DNA of 64,000 nucleotides from an uncultured bacterium (GCA_905214315.1 CAJMLN010000002.1:17642-81641); one strand, 5' to 3'. Numbered from the stretch's first letter, positions 42,167 to 52,147 are shown. The notes: generated by a model not told the origin, from the sequence alone. Program-made: numbers and translations.

Positions 42167-43330
42167 TCAGATTACGCGTACGCGGATGACGTTTTCAACC
42201 GCGGCGATGATATCCGCAATTTCGGGCTTAAACGAATTGTCGATATCGATAATGGTATAGGCGTAATCACCCTTGGAGGCGTTGATCATGCCGCTGATAT
42301 TCTCACCGTGCGCCGCAATGGCCGCGGTGATCTGTCCCACCATATTGCTGGTGTTCTTGTGCATTACGGTAAGGCGGGCCTTGCCGGTGCGCGCAAGAGC
42401 CACGTTGGGATAGTTTACGCTGTTCTTGATGGTGCCCATTTCAATATAATCGCGCAGCTCGCGGGAGGCCATGGCAGCGCAGTTATCCTCGGATTCGGGG
42501 GTGGAGGCGCCCAGGTGCGGCAGTACCACCACGCCCTTGCAGCCTAAAAGCGCGTCATCGGCAAAATCGGTGGCGTATTTATAGACCTTGCCGGAGGCGC
42601 AGGCCTCGATGATATCCGCATTCTTTACCAGGCCGCCGCGGGCAAAGTTCAGGATCATAACGCCGTCCTTCATGGAAGCGATGGACTCTTTATTGATCAT
42701 GCCCTTGGTAGAATCGATCTGCGGCACGTGCAGGGAAATTACGTCGCTTTGGGCCATCAGCTGCTCCAGGCTTTCGGCCTTTTTAACCGCGCGGGAGAGC
42801 CGCCAGGCGGCGTCGACCGAAACGAAGGGATCATAGCCCAGCACGTGCATTCCCAGCTCCGCCGCGGCGTTGGCCACCAGGCCGCCGATGGCGCCCAGGC
42901 CGATTACGCCTAAGGTCTTGCCCTTGATTTCCGGACCCACGAACTGGCTTTTGCCCTTTTCGGCCATCTTGGCTACGGCGTCGCCGTTTCCCTTGAGGGT
43001 CTTGGCCCAGTCCACGGCCTCAAACATGTTGCGGCTGGCGGCGATCATGGCGCCGATTACCAGCTCCTTTACCGCGTTGGCGTTGGCGCCGGGAGTATTG
43101 AATACCACGATGCCCTTTTCCGCGCAGGCCTCTACCGGAATGTTGTTCACGCCCGCGCCGGCACGCGCTACGGCCAGCGTGGCCGGTGAAAAGTCATAGC
43201 TGAGCATATCCGCCGAACGCACCAGGATGCCTACCGGGTCCTTTGCGTCCTCCGCAATATGATACCGGTCTTCCGGTAAATTTTCCTTTACAACCTCCGC
43301 AATGGAGTTCAGCTTTAAGATCTCCGTCAT
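42167..43330 (-). CDS. serA: D-3-phosphoglycerate dehydrogenase
   Basis: This enzyme catalyses the first step of serine biosynthesis, oxidising 3-phosphoglycerate with NAD+. The 387-residue product has the 2-hydroxyacid dehydrogenase core with GAGVNNIPVEACAEKGIVV, the NAD motif GVIGLGAIG, NFARGGLV and the catalytic His in LPHLGAST. A C-terminal ACT domain (about 317-387) may sense serine or another amino acid. It lies 9 nt after serC with a GAGG site, so the two are co-transcribed. Confidence 0.96.
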   Translation of the reverse strand: MTEILKLNSIAEVVKENLPEDRYHIAEDAKDPVGILVRSADMLSYDFSPATLAVARAGAGVNNIPVEACAEKGIVVFNTPGANANAVKELVIGAMIAASRNMFEAVDWAKTLKGNGDAVAKMAEKGKSQFVGPEIKGKTLGVIGLGAIGGLVANAAAELGMHVLGYDPFVSVDAAWRLSRAVKKAESLEQLMAQSDVISLHVPQIDSTKGMINKESIASMKDGVMILNFARGGLVKNADIIEACASGKVYKYATDFADDALLGCKGVVVLPHLGASTPESEDNCAAMASRELRDYIEMGTIKNSVNYPNVALARTGKARLTVMHKNTSNMVGQITAAIAAHGENISGMINASKGDYAYTIIDIDNSFKPEIADIIAAVENVIRVRVI

Positions 43331-43339
43331 CTTTCTACC

Positions 43340-44416
43340 TCACTTATTTTCCGCTTCAAATTTCTTCATAAAGGCAACCAGCTTTTCCACGCCCTCAAGC
43401 GGCATAGCGTTGTAGATGGATGCGCGCATACCGCCTACCAGACGGTGACCCTTTAAGGAAACCAGACCCTCGGCCGCGGCCTCCTTTACAAATTTGGCGT
43501 CCAGCTCGGCGCTGGGGGTAACAAAGGGAACGTTCATAAGGGAGCGGTCCTCTTTTTTTACGGTGTTTTTATAAAAATCACTGCTGTCGATGGCATCATA
43601 GAGCAGCGCGGCCTTTTGAAGATTTTTCTTCTGCACGGCCTCTACGCCGCCCATTTCCTTGATCCAGCGGAACACGAGCATCGAAATGTAAATGCTGTAG
43701 CAGGGGGGCGTGTTGTAAAGGCTGTCGGCGTCGGCCTGGGTCTTCCACATCAGCATTTTGGGGCAGTCCGCCTTGGCCTGGTCCAAAAGATCCTCGCGCA
43801 CGATGACCACCGTAACGCCAGCGGGGCCGATGTTCTTCTGCGCGCCGGCATAGATCACGCCGAATTTGGTTACGTCCACCGGCTCGGAAAGAATCATGGA
43901 GGACATATCCGCCACCAGCGGCACATCGCCGGTTTCGGGCACATAGTTGTATTTGGTGCCGAAAATGGTGTTGTTGAAGGTGATATGTACAAAATCGGCC
44001 TCGGGGTCGATCCTATCCTTTGTTATCTGGGGAATGTAGGTATAAACCGCATCCTCGCTGGAGGCAACCACTCTGGCGTTTGTCAGGCGCGCGCCCTCCT
44101 TGGCCGCAAGGGAAGCAAAATTGCCGGTTACGATATAGTCGCCCCTGCCGTTTTTATGCAGGTTTAACGGAATGGCCCCGAACTGTGTGGAAGCGCCGCC
44201 CTGCAGGAACAGCACCTTATAATTTTCGGGAATGTTCATCAGCTCGCGGAGAAGTGCTTCGGCTTCCTTGATGATGGCGTCGTAACACTTTGCGCGGTGG
44301 CTCATTTCAAGAACGCTCATGCCTGAACCTTCATAGTCAAGCATATCTGCTGCAGCTTTTTTTAATACCGGTTCCGGCAGCATGGACGGACCGGCACTGA
44401 AATTATAAACTCTCAT
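43340..44416 (-). CDS. serC: Phosphoserine aminotransferase
   Basis: This enzyme transfers an amino group from glutamate to 3-phosphohydroxypyruvate using PLP. The 358-residue product starts [15 protein letters not shown] and contains [11 protein letters not shown] and the PLP-lysine motif [12 protein letters not shown]. The C-terminal [17 protein letters not shown] is also typical. It is the first gene of a two-gene operon with serA. No serB-type phosphatase is in the window. Confidence 0.97.
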   Translation of the reverse strand: MRVYNFSAGPSMLPEPVLKKAAADMLDYEGSGMSVLEMSHRAKCYDAIIKEAEALLRELMNIPENYKVLFLQGGASTQFGAIPLNLHKNGRGDYIVTGNFASLAAKEGARLTNARVVASSEDAVYTYIPQITKDRIDPEADFVHITFNNTIFGTKYNYVPETGDVPLVADMSSMILSEPVDVTKFGVIYAGAQKNIGPAGVTVVIVREDLLDQAKADCPKMLMWKTQADADSLYNTPPCYSIYISMLVFRWIKEMGGVEAVQKKNLQKAALLYDAIDSSDFYKNTVKKEDRSLMNVPFVTPSAELDAKFVKEAAAEGLVSLKGHRLVGGMRASIYNAMPLEGVEKLVAFMKKFEAENK

Positions 44417-44478
44417 GTCTTCAGCCTCCTATAAGCCCTAAAAATTTTTCTCGCGCAAATGAAAAACGCGTTGCAAAC

Positions 44479-44507
44479 ATTATACTACTGCTTTGCTTTT
44501 CGCGCAA
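44479..44507 (-). promoter_or_regulatory. Promoter of serC-serA
   Basis: On the minus strand, -35 TTGCGC (44507-44502) and perfect -10 TATAAT (44484-44479) have a 17-bp spacer. Confidence 0.65.
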
Positions 44508-44640
44508 GCGGATTCCGCCTGTCCGCGCCTGTTTTTTGCCGGAGGGGCGTGAATTTCTGTCCGCGAGATGTGCATTGCAAAAGACGGAAGACCCGGAAGC
44601 AGGCACGCAGCCGTTTTTGATAAATACTAAGGATTTTTTG

Positions 44641-44669
44641 TTGTATTTTGCGGCGGGGCATGTTATACT
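44641..44669 (+). promoter_or_regulatory. Promoter of the zinc-ribbon membrane protein gene
   Basis: -35 TTGTAT (44641-44646) and -10 TATACT (44664-44669) have a 17-bp spacer, about 67 nt before the ATG. Confidence 0.6.
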
Positions 44670-44736
44670 GTTCTTATACATATATCAGTATATGTGTTTT
44701 GGTATGCCGATGAAATCAATAAGAAGGAGATTTTTT

Positions 44737-46830
44737 ATGTTTTGTGAAAAATGCGGCGCCGCACTTGAGGACGGCGTAAAATTCTGCCCTTCCTGCGGCG
44801 AAAGTACCGCGCAGACCGCGCCTGAAGCGCAGCCGGCCGCGGAGGGACCTTCTCCCGTACCGGGAAAAAAACGCGGAAAATGGTGGATCGGTCTGCTGGC
44901 CGCCGGCGTGCTGATTTGCGCGGCGTTGCTGTGCGTATTCGTATTCCCGCGGGATGTGCAGCATCTGGTGCTGGGCGACGAGGGCTATGCCCGGCACCTG
45001 GCAAAGCAGGCGGCGGAAAGACTGGCGGAGAACACCGCCTGGGCGGAAGAGGAGCGGCAGGGAAGCGCGGAGATTACGCCGGTTGTAAAATTCGGCCCAG
45101 TCTTTGAGGAGAGCGGTGCATCGGAAGAAGAGCTGAAGGCGCTGGAGGAGTATCTTAACGCGCTGCGGCTGCGCATGGATCTTTTATGGGAAAAAGAGCA
45201 GCTGAAGGCAGAGTACCGCCTGGAGGACGCCGACGGCCGGCTGCTCTCCGCTCAGGCGCTGATAGAAAAGGACGCGGCTTCTGTCCGGCTGCCGGAGGTT
45301 GCGGAAGAGTATTTTAAGGCGGCGGCGGACTATTCGTCCCTGTTTCAGCAGGACGGCGCTGACGCCCGGAGGCTGCGGCAGAGCCTGAAAGCGCTGGCCG
45401 AGACGTATACCGAAGCGCTGGAGGAGGCGGACTGCCGCTACCGGGAGGACGTGCGCCTGAAGGTGCATGATGTTGCTGTGGAGGCCGACCGCGCGGAGAT
45501 CACCTTTAGCGGCAGGGACGCCGCGGAGCTGCTGATTTCGCTTTTGGAGACCGCACGGGAGGATGAATACCTGGAGGAGCTGTTTCAAAGCAGCAGCGAA
45601 GGGTTCGGCGATTATCACGAAATGATCGATGAGCTGATTGCTTCCCTGAAAGAGAGTAAAAAGGATATGGGCAGCGACGACGCGGCCTTTACAACGGCCT
45701 TTTATCTGAACACGCAGAACCGGTGCGTGGGGCTGGAGCTTTCCCTGACGATTGACGGCTCCACAGCGACGCTGAAGCTGATTCCCGGCCGCGGCGCTGC
45801 CTCGGAGAAGGCGCTTTGCCTGGATTTTGACGGCAAGGAGCTGTTCTACGCCACCTGGAAGGGCGAAAAAGCGTCTGCCGAAGGAGAGGCGGCCGTGAAT
45901 GTTTCGGTTATGGAGGGAGAGAACCAGAATACCTTTTTCGGCATACGCTATGAGGCGGAAAATCTGAAAGCGGTAAAATACAACGGACGGAACGTACTTA
46001 CCGGCAGCTGTTCCTTCCGGCTGTATGATCCGCAGAACCTGCTGGAGGAGCAGGCCGGCGCCGAGACGGCAAAAAGCCTGAAGGAGGCCAGGATAACCGC
46101 GGCGGTTACTGCCGCAGGCGACAGCCGTGAGGTGACGCTGAAGCTGGAGTCGGAGGAGGCCGGCGTCTTCGGTGCGGTCATCCGCGAAACCCCCAAAGCG
46201 GAATTTTCCGAGATGCCCGCCCAGACGGAAGAAAATACCTATATTATAGGCGAGGCCGAAGGCGCAGAAGCCCTGCGCAGCGGCTTTATTTCCTGGAGCG
46301 AGAGCCTGGCGGAGCGCCGGAGTTTAGGAGAAGCCGCGCCGTATATCAGCCGGGAGCTCAAGGCGCTGTTTTCGGATCCGGTAAAAGCTCTGGCGGGAGA
46401 ATGGCGGGCTTCGGTGGATATCAGCGATTATATGAACGCGCCCTTCTCGCTGGAGGTTACCCTTCTTTTAACCGAGGACGGAACCATGAGCATGGCGCTG
46501 GATACCCAACAGCTGCAGCAGGATTTGAAGGCTTATATGCTGGATTCCATTGCACAGGTGTTTACGCCGCAGGAGCTGCAGGCAGCGGGCCTTGCCTCTG
46601 TGGAAGAGGTGCTGGAGCAGGTGGCCTATGAGGAGGGGTATTGGAGCACGGAATCGTATATCTGCGCGGTTGCGCAGGGGATTGCCGGGGACTTTGAAGG
46701 GAAGCTGCTGAACGGAACATTTACCTGTGAAGACGACGTTTTGGTGGTGAACGGTAAAGCCATTCCCTATATGCTGCAGGAGGATCTGCTGGAGCTTGAC
46801 GGTATTTATTTCAGACGGAGGGCAGCGTAA
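44737..46830 (+). CDS. Zinc-ribbon membrane protein of unknown function
   Basis: This 697-residue protein begins with a cytoplasmic zinc ribbon (MFCEKCGAALEDG, cysteines 3, 6, 17, 20). A Pro/Ala linker, one membrane helix (about 48-70) and a long, acidic, probably extracytoplasmic region rich in Glu and Leu follow. Part of that region (about 80-240) looks helical. Similar zinc-ribbon plus single-helix proteins are common in Clostridia and uncharacterised. The ATG at 44737 has an AGAAGGAG site; the longer in-frame extension to 44536 overlaps the promoter. It is monocistronic. Confidence 0.8.
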   Translation: MFCEKCGAALEDGVKFCPSCGESTAQTAPEAQPAAEGPSPVPGKKRGKWWIGLLAAGVLICAALLCVFVFPRDVQHLVLGDEGYARHLAKQAAERLAENTAWAEEERQGSAEITPVVKFGPVFEESGASEEELKALEEYLNALRLRMDLLWEKEQLKAEYRLEDADGRLLSAQALIEKDAASVRLPEVAEEYFKAAADYSSLFQQDGADARRLRQSLKALAETYTEALEEADCRYREDVRLKVHDVAVEADRAEITFSGRDAAELLISLLETAREDEYLEELFQSSSEGFGDYHEMIDELIASLKESKKDMGSDDAAFTTAFYLNTQNRCVGLELSLTIDGSTATLKLIPGRGAASEKALCLDFDGKELFYATWKGEKASAEGEAAVNVSVMEGENQNTFFGIRYEAENLKAVKYNGRNVLTGSCSFRLYDPQNLLEEQAGAETAKSLKEARITAAVTAAGDSREVTLKLESEEAGVFGAVIRETPKAEFSEMPAQTEENTYIIGEAEGAEALRSGFISWSESLAERRSLGEAAPYISRELKALFSDPVKALAGEWRASVDISDYMNAPFSLEVTLLLTEDGTMSMALDTQQLQQDLKAYMLDSIAQVFTPQELQAAGLASVEEVLEQVAYEEGYWSTESYICAVAQGIAGDFEGKLLNGTFTCEDDVLVVNGKAIPYMLQEDLLELDGIYFRRRAA

Positions 46831-46899
46831 GACCGGATTTTCTGAATGCGGACCCGCTGCAGCAGAGGGGAAGTCCCCATGCTAAAGAAGATATCGTAT

Positions 46900-46940
46900 A
46901 GATAGGGCCGAGCCCAAGAGGCGGCCCTGTCTGTTTTTTT
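46900..46940 (+). terminator. Terminator after the zinc-ribbon protein gene
   Basis: AGGGCCG and CGGCCCT form a stem that is followed by GTCTG and seven T. A second short hairpin (GGGGA/TCCCC) lies just upstream. Confidence 0.75.
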
Positions 46941-47117
46941 AGGCGGGGGCGCGGCCATGCGTCAATGCAGCAAGCGGTTTGAAGGGCACTTTTTCAGCAT
47001 GATATGTTTTTTCATATATTTTTTTAAAATTATTAAGATTTTCCTCCCGCAGAAAAAAACGTGAAGAGCTCGCTTTTTGGGCTGAAAACCTCGCTTATTT
47101 TTGTAAAAGGACCTATA

Positions 47118-47164
47118 TTGACAAGATTTTATTTGTGCGCTAAAATACGTTTGTTTCCGAACAA
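47118..47164 (+). promoter_or_regulatory. Promoter and candidate operator of the marR-ABC operon
   Basis: -35 TTGACA (47118-47123) and -10 TAAAAT (47141-47146) have a 17-bp spacer. TTGTT-TCCG-AACAA (47151-47164) is a short palindrome lying over the expected start site. That is a plausible site for autorepression by the MarR protein encoded next. Confidence 0.6.
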
Positions 47165-47209
47165 TTTTTAACAGGGAAAAGCCTTTTCGGAAAAGGAGGA
47201 ATGCCTTGC

Positions 47210-47635
47210 ATGAAAAAGGACTGCGGGATGTGGATTAATATCCTATCCCATAAGCTGAAAAAGCGTATGGATGCCGATATGCGGAACTTGGGTATTACGG
47301 GGGTGCAGAGCCGCGTAATGCATTATATTTTTATAAAGTATGCCGCTGGACCGGTGTTTCAGCGGGATGTGGAGAATGCCTTCGGCTTCAACCGTTCTAC
47401 GGCTACCGGAATTTTGCAGCTGATGGAAAAGAACGGGCTGATTCTGCGGGAGAGCGCGGCTGGCGATGCAAGACTGAAAAGCCTGATTCCCACCGAAAAA
47501 GCGGTGCTTTTGGAAGAGCAGATTGATCAATGCCTTCGCCGGACGGAGAAATGCCTTACGCGGGATCTTTCCCAGGCGCAGCTTGCTTCGTTTTTGGAGA
47601 CGGCCGAATGTATGTCCGTCAATTTAGACGGATAG
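47210..47635 (+). CDS. MarR family transcriptional regulator
   Basis: This 141-residue winged-helix regulator has a recognition region reading VFQRDVENAFGFNRSTATGILQLMEKNGLI and a wing with RESAAGDARLKSLIPTEKA. MarR proteins usually repress neighbouring efflux genes and are released by small ligands. I start at the ATG at 47210, 10 nt after GGAGG; the ATG at 47201 is only one base from that site. The two ABC exporter genes follow directly, so it very likely controls them. Confidence 0.9.
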   Translation: MKKDCGMWINILSHKLKKRMDADMRNLGITGVQSRVMHYIFIKYAAGPVFQRDVENAFGFNRSTATGILQLMEKNGLILRESAAGDARLKSLIPTEKAVLLEEQIDQCLRRTEKCLTRDLSQAQLASFLETAECMSVNLDG

Positions 47636-47700
47636 CCTGTTTTTAGAACGCACCGCGTGCATACCGGCTTGCGTTAAGTTTTGGAGGAGGAATGTTGCAT

Positions 47701-49449
47701 ATGATAAAAAAACTTGCTCGCAGTATCCGCGAGTATAAAAAGCCAGCGATTCTGACGCCTTTTCTGGTTACGGGCGAAGTGATTCTGGAATGTATTATTC
47801 CGTTCATTATCGCGAATCTGGTAAACCAGATGCAGGCCGGCTGCGATATCAATGTGATTGTTACCTATGGGATCCAGCTGGTGGTGATGGCGGTTTTATC
47901 GCTGATTTTGGGCGTCGCGGCCGGCAACACCTGCGCCGCCGCTTCCACGGGATTCGCGCGCAACCTGCGCCGGGACATGTTTTACCGGATTCAGGATTAT
48001 TCCTTTGAAAACATTGATAAATTTTCCGTTTCCAGTTTGGTTACGCGGATGACTACTGATGTTATCAATGTACAAATGTCCTTTATGATGATTATCCGCG
48101 TGGCTATCCGCGGGCCGCTGATGCTGATTTTTTCTTTTATCATGGGCTTTGCCATGGGCGGCCGGCTGGCGATGATCTTTTTGATTACGATTCCCCTGCT
48201 GAGCGTCGGCCTGATTCTGGTTATCCGCGCGGCAACGCCGATTTTCAGGCGGGTATTCCGCAAATACGACGCGCTTAACGATTCGGTGGAGGAAAATGTA
48301 AAGGCCATGCGCGTAGTAAAGAGCTATGTGCGGGAAAAATATGAAAAAAAGAAATTTACCGCTGCGGCTGAGGACGTCTGCAAAGACTTTACCCGCGCCG
48401 AGCGCATTATGGCTCTGAACAATCCCCTGATGCAGTTCTGCGTGTACGCGGGTATGGTGTTCGTTCTCTCCTTCGGCTCCTATGCGGTTATCACCGGTCG
48501 GGGTACGGAGATTGCAGTGGGCCAGATGTCGGCCATTCTGACCTACAGCTTCCAGATTCTGATGAGCCTGATGATGGTATCCATGGTGTTTGTAATGATC
48601 ACAATGTCCATGGAGTCCGCCGAGCGCATTGTAGAGGTTTTAAACGAGAAAAGCAATCTGGTCAGCCCGGAAAATGCGCTTACTCAGGTAAAGGACGGCT
48701 CCATTGATTTTGAAAACGTCAGCTTTAAATATTCCCAAAAAGCCGAGCGTATGGCACTGGCGGAGGTAAATCTGCACATCCGCTCGGGCGAGGTCATCGG
48801 CATATTAGGCGGCACGGGCTCTTCCAAAACAACGCTGGTGCAGCTGATTCCCCGCCTCTATGACGTTACCGAGGGCTGCGTCCGGGTGGGCGGGCAGGAC
48901 GTACGAAACTATGACCTGGACGTCCTGCGCAGCAGCGTAGCCGTCGTTCTGCAGAAAAACGTGCTCTTCAGCGGCACAATCAAGGATAATCTGCGCTGGG
49001 GCAATCCTGACGCGACGGATGAGGAACTCTTTGAGGCCTGTAAGCTGGCGCAGGCGGACGAATTTATCCAGCAGTTCCCCCAAAAATACGATACGTGGAT
49101 CGAGCAGGGCGGCGCCAATGTTTCCGGCGGCCAGAAACAGCGCCTGTGCATTGCCCGCGCGCTTTTGAAAAAGCCCAAGGTGCTGATCCTGGACGATTCC
49201 ACCAGCGCGGTGGATACACGTACGGATATATTAATCCGGCAGGGCTTCCGCAAATTTATTCCCCAAACTACAAAGATCATTATTGCGCAGCGCGTAGCCT
49301 CCGTAGAGGACGCGGACCGCATCATCGTGATGGACGGCGGACGAATCAGCGCCATCGGCACACATGAGGAGCTGATGAGAACCAACGCGATCTATCAGGA
49401 GATCTACACTACCCAGAATAAGGCAGGCGATCAAGATGGCGAACAATAA
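47701..49449 (+). CDS. ABC exporter half-transporter with degenerate ATPase site
   Basis: This 582-residue protein has six membrane helices fused to an ATPase domain. Walker A is GGTGSSKTT, with Ser where Gly is usual. The signature is NVSGGQKQR. Walker B is ILDDSTSAVD with Asp replacing the catalytic Glu, and the switch His is Gln in IIIAQRVASV. These are the marks of the degenerate partner of a heterodimeric exporter. I prefer the ATG at 47701 (10 nt after GGAGG) to the one at 47692. It overlaps the next gene by 14 bp. The pair probably exports a drug or peptide under MarR control. Confidence 0.92.
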   Translation: MIKKLARSIREYKKPAILTPFLVTGEVILECIIPFIIANLVNQMQAGCDINVIVTYGIQLVVMAVLSLILGVAAGNTCAAASTGFARNLRRDMFYRIQDYSFENIDKFSVSSLVTRMTTDVINVQMSFMMIIRVAIRGPLMLIFSFIMGFAMGGRLAMIFLITIPLLSVGLILVIRAATPIFRRVFRKYDALNDSVEENVKAMRVVKSYVREKYEKKKFTAAAEDVCKDFTRAERIMALNNPLMQFCVYAGMVFVLSFGSYAVITGRGTEIAVGQMSAILTYSFQILMSLMMVSMVFVMITMSMESAERIVEVLNEKSNLVSPENALTQVKDGSIDFENVSFKYSQKAERMALAEVNLHIRSGEVIGILGGTGSSKTTLVQLIPRLYDVTEGCVRVGGQDVRNYDLDVLRSSVAVVLQKNVLFSGTIKDNLRWGNPDATDEELFEACKLAQADEFIQQFPQKYDTWIEQGGANVSGGQKQRLCIARALLKKPKVLILDDSTSAVDTRTDILIRQGFRKFIPQTTKIIIAQRVASVEDADRIIVMDGGRISAIGTHEELMRTNAIYQEIYTTQNKAGDQDGEQ

Positions 49450-51367
49450 AAACGGTACCACTCCTTCCACAACACCCCGGGGGCAGCGTGCGCCCAAGGG
49501 AGTTCTGCGCCGGCTGCTGCGCCTGTTGTTTGAATTTTATCCGGTGTTGCTGCCGGTAACGCTGGTCTGCATTCTCATCAACGCAATCGTCAGCGCCATG
49601 CCCGCGGTATTTATGCAAAATATTATCGCCGTTGTGGATGAAAGCTATCAATCCGGCGACTGGACCGCGGTATCCGGAAAAATTCTGACGCTGGTGGGCA
49701 TTCTGGTGGGCCTGTATATTGTCAGCCTGATCGCGGGCTGCGTTTATACCCAGCTGATGGCGGTTATTACGCAGGGTTCTTTGAAAAAGCTGCGGGAAAA
49801 AATGTTCAGCCATATGCAGAGCTTACCGATTAAATATTTTGATACCCACGGCCACGGCGATATCATGAGCTATTATACCAACGACGTGGACACCCTGCGC
49901 CAGATGATCAGCCAGAGCCTCCCGCAGATGCTGATTTCCGCCATAACGCTGCTTTCGGTGTTCGCTATTATGATGTATTACAGCGTTATTCTGGGGCTGA
50001 TTGTCATAGCCGGCGTCATTTGTATGCTGTTTGCCGCCCGTTACATTACCGGTCATTCCTCTAAATATTTCCTGCGTCAGCAGGTTACCCTGGCAAAGGC
50101 CGAGGCGTTTATGGAGGAAATGATGACCGGCCAGAAGGTCATCAAGGTGTTCTGCCACGAGGAGGACGTCAAGGCGGAGTTCGACAAGGTAAACGGCGAA
50201 ATTTTCTTCAATGCCCGCAACGGAAACCGCTTCGCCAATATTCTGATGCCTCTTTTAAGCAATATCGGCAACGTCATGTACGTGGTGGTGGCCCTGGTGG
50301 GAGGCATCCTGCTGCTGACGGACCTGAACAACATCAGCCTTTCAGGCATGGCGTTCAGTATCAGCATCGTTGTACCGTTTTTGAATATGACCAAGCAGTT
50401 CGCCGGCGCGGTGGGGCAGGTATCTAATCAGGTAAACATGGTCATTATGGGGCTTGCAGGCGCGCACCGCATCTTTGCCCTGCTGGATGAACAGCCCGAA
50501 AGCGATGAGGGCTATGTTACCCTGGTTAACGCAAGGGAAAACGCCGACGGCAGCTTGGGCGAGTGCGAAGAGCGCACCAACGTCTGGGCCTGGAAGCACC
50601 GGCACCATGACGGAACCGTTACCTATACCCGCCTGGAGGGCGACGTGCGCTTTTATGACGTCAACTTTGGCTATACGCCGGAAAAGACCGTACTGCATGA
50701 TATTTCCCTGTATGCCAAACCCGGCCAGAAGGTTGCGTTTGTCGGCTCCACCGGCGCGGGAAAAACCACCATTACAAACCTGATCAACCGTTTTTACGAC
50801 ATCGACGACGGAAAGATCCGCTATGATGGCATTAATATCAAAAAGATCAAAAAAGCGGATCTGCGCCATAGCTTGGGTATCATCCTGCAGGATACGAATC
50901 TTTTTACCGGCACGGTGATGGAAAATATCCGCTACGGGAATTTGGGAGCAACCGACGAGGAGTGCGTGGCCGCGGCAAAGCTTGCCGGCGCGGACGATTT
51001 CATTCGCCGCCTGCCGGAGGGCTACGCCACCATGCTGCACGGCAACGGCTCCAACCTCAGCCAGGGTCAGCGGCAGCTGCTTGTGATTGCGCGCGCGGCC
51101 GTGGCCGATCCTCCTGTAATGATTATGGACGAGGCAACCAGCTCCATCGATACCCGCACCGAGGCCATTGTACAGCGGGGAATGGATGCGCTGATGGCCG
51201 GCCGCACCGTGTTTGTAATTGCGCACCGCCTTTCCACCGTGCGCAATGCGGACGCGATTATGGTGCTGGATCACGGCCGTATCATCGAACGCGGCACCCA
51301 TGAGGAGCTTCTGCAGCTTAAGGGAACCTATTATCAGCTGTATACCGGCGTATTGGAGCTGGATTGA
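49436..51367 (+). CDS. ABC exporter half-transporter, catalytic partner
   Basis: This 643-residue protein has six membrane helices and an ATPase domain. Walker A is GSTGAGKTT, the signature NLSQGQRQL, Walker B VMIMDEATSSID with the catalytic Glu, and the switch His is present in VFVIAHRLSTV. An insert of about 35 residues between the membrane and ATPase parts (around residues 360-395, ENADGSLGECEERTNVWAW) is typical of this exporter subgroup. It completes the heterodimer with the preceding gene. Its start overlaps the upstream stop region, so expression is coupled. Confidence 0.94.
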   Translation: MANNKNGTTPSTTPRGQRAPKGVLRRLLRLLFEFYPVLLPVTLVCILINAIVSAMPAVFMQNIIAVVDESYQSGDWTAVSGKILTLVGILVGLYIVSLIAGCVYTQLMAVITQGSLKKLREKMFSHMQSLPIKYFDTHGHGDIMSYYTNDVDTLRQMISQSLPQMLISAITLLSVFAIMMYYSVILGLIVIAGVICMLFAARYITGHSSKYFLRQQVTLAKAEAFMEEMMTGQKVIKVFCHEEDVKAEFDKVNGEIFFNARNGNRFANILMPLLSNIGNVMYVVVALVGGILLLTDLNNISLSGMAFSISIVVPFLNMTKQFAGAVGQVSNQVNMVIMGLAGAHRIFALLDEQPESDEGYVTLVNARENADGSLGECEERTNVWAWKHRHHDGTVTYTRLEGDVRFYDVNFGYTPEKTVLHDISLYAKPGQKVAFVGSTGAGKTTITNLINRFYDIDDGKIRYDGINIKKIKKADLRHSLGIILQDTNLFTGTVMENIRYGNLGATDEECVAAAKLAGADDFIRRLPEGYATMLHGNGSNLSQGQRQLLVIARAAVADPPVMIMDEATSSIDTRTEAIVQRGMDALMAGRTVFVIAHRLSTVRNADAIMVLDHGRIIERGTHEELLQLKGTYYQLYTGVLELD

Positions 51368-51382
51368 GCTGTTTTGAATCCA

Positions 51383-51434
51383 AACTCCCGGGAGTTCCGG
51401 CCGTTTTTAACAGGCCGTCCCGGGAGTTTTTTAT
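51383..51434 (+). terminator. Terminator of the marR-ABC operon
   Basis: AACTCCCGGGA and TCCCGGGAGTT form an 11-bp stem with a 24-nt loop, followed by TTTTATTTT. Confidence 0.8.
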
Positions 51435-51725
51435 TTTACAGGCGCACGGAACCCCGCACTCTTTTCTTTTTCCCTCCGGCGGCGGAAAAAGCGGAATTGT
51501 CCTGCCGTCTGCGCCGGCACAAAAGAGCCGCAAAATATTTTTATACAGCGCCTGAAAGCCCCCTGCCTGCCGCACAGATGAAGCCCCCGCTCCCTTTTGT
51601 GCAGGAAAAAATAACATCCGGGCATAAAAAAACGCCGCGGGCTGCAATGCACCAGCGGCAGCGAAAAAAGCTTCATTGTGTAGGAAAAACTCCTGTAGTT
51701 TGTTTTACCGTAAAAGCACGGTCAG
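51435..51725. other. Intergenic stretch without recognised gene
   Basis: About 290 bp, AT-rich in part. Open frames on both strands lack ribosome binding sites and I recognise no protein in them. It probably belongs to the same decayed region as the acetyltransferase remnant next to it. Confidence 0.4.
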
Positions 51726-51860
51726 CTATTTTTGGGAAAAAAGCTTGCACGGAATCGATAAAACTACATCTTTATAAGGGGTAAATCCGAATTTCTTATA
51801 ATAGTCGGCTGTAGGCAGCTCCGTCTGCACCAGCCATTCGGAATTGTACTTTTTAAAGGA
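51726..51860 (-). pseudogene. Remnant of a GNAT-type acetyltransferase (C-terminal end)
   Basis: On the minus strand a 44-codon open segment ending in TAG at 51726 reads as the tail of an acetyltransferase. It contains EWLVQTELPTADYYKKFGFT, where YYKKFGF matches the common Y.k.GF motif near the end of GNAT proteins, followed by YKDVVLSIP. No start codon, ribosome binding site or acetyl-CoA-binding segment is found upstream in this frame. The rest of the gene seems lost. The assignment rests on a short motif and is tentative. Confidence 0.4.
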
Positions 51861-52089
51861 CTGTAAAAAAGATATTTTTCGCAATTCGGTCGGTGAAGCG
51901 GAATTTTTGCGTCTGTACAGGCCGGGAAAGAAAGAGCGGAAATGTTACAATAAACAAGTGACGGCTGACTGAACTGAGACAGAGAGGGGGGAATTACAAG
52001 GATTTTCCTGTTTTCACCTTTTTGAAAATTTGCGTCCGATTCAAAATCAAAAATCAGAATCCCGCGAACCCGCATAAAATAAGGCTTTA
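51861..52089. other. Intergenic stretch without recognised gene
   Basis: About 230 bp. A minus-strand frame continues upstream of the acetyltransferase remnant but shows no start or conserved motif. Nothing else is recognised. Confidence 0.35.
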
Positions 52090-52132
52090 TAATAAAACGC
52101 CATTGAAGGCTTGAACCTTCAATGGCGTTTTT
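52090..52132 (-). terminator. Terminator of surface protein C
   Basis: AAAACGCCATTGAAGG and its exact complement form a 16-bp stem with a 6-nt loop, followed by ATTATAA. The A/T flanks make it symmetric. Confidence 0.8.
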
Positions 52133-52147
52133 GCTTATGTGCCTGCG

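Noticed and set aside
51374..51784. Plus-strand open frame of 136 codons after the ABC operon
   Set aside because: It begins inside the terminator of the operon, is Arg/Lys/Pro-rich and has no ribosome binding site.
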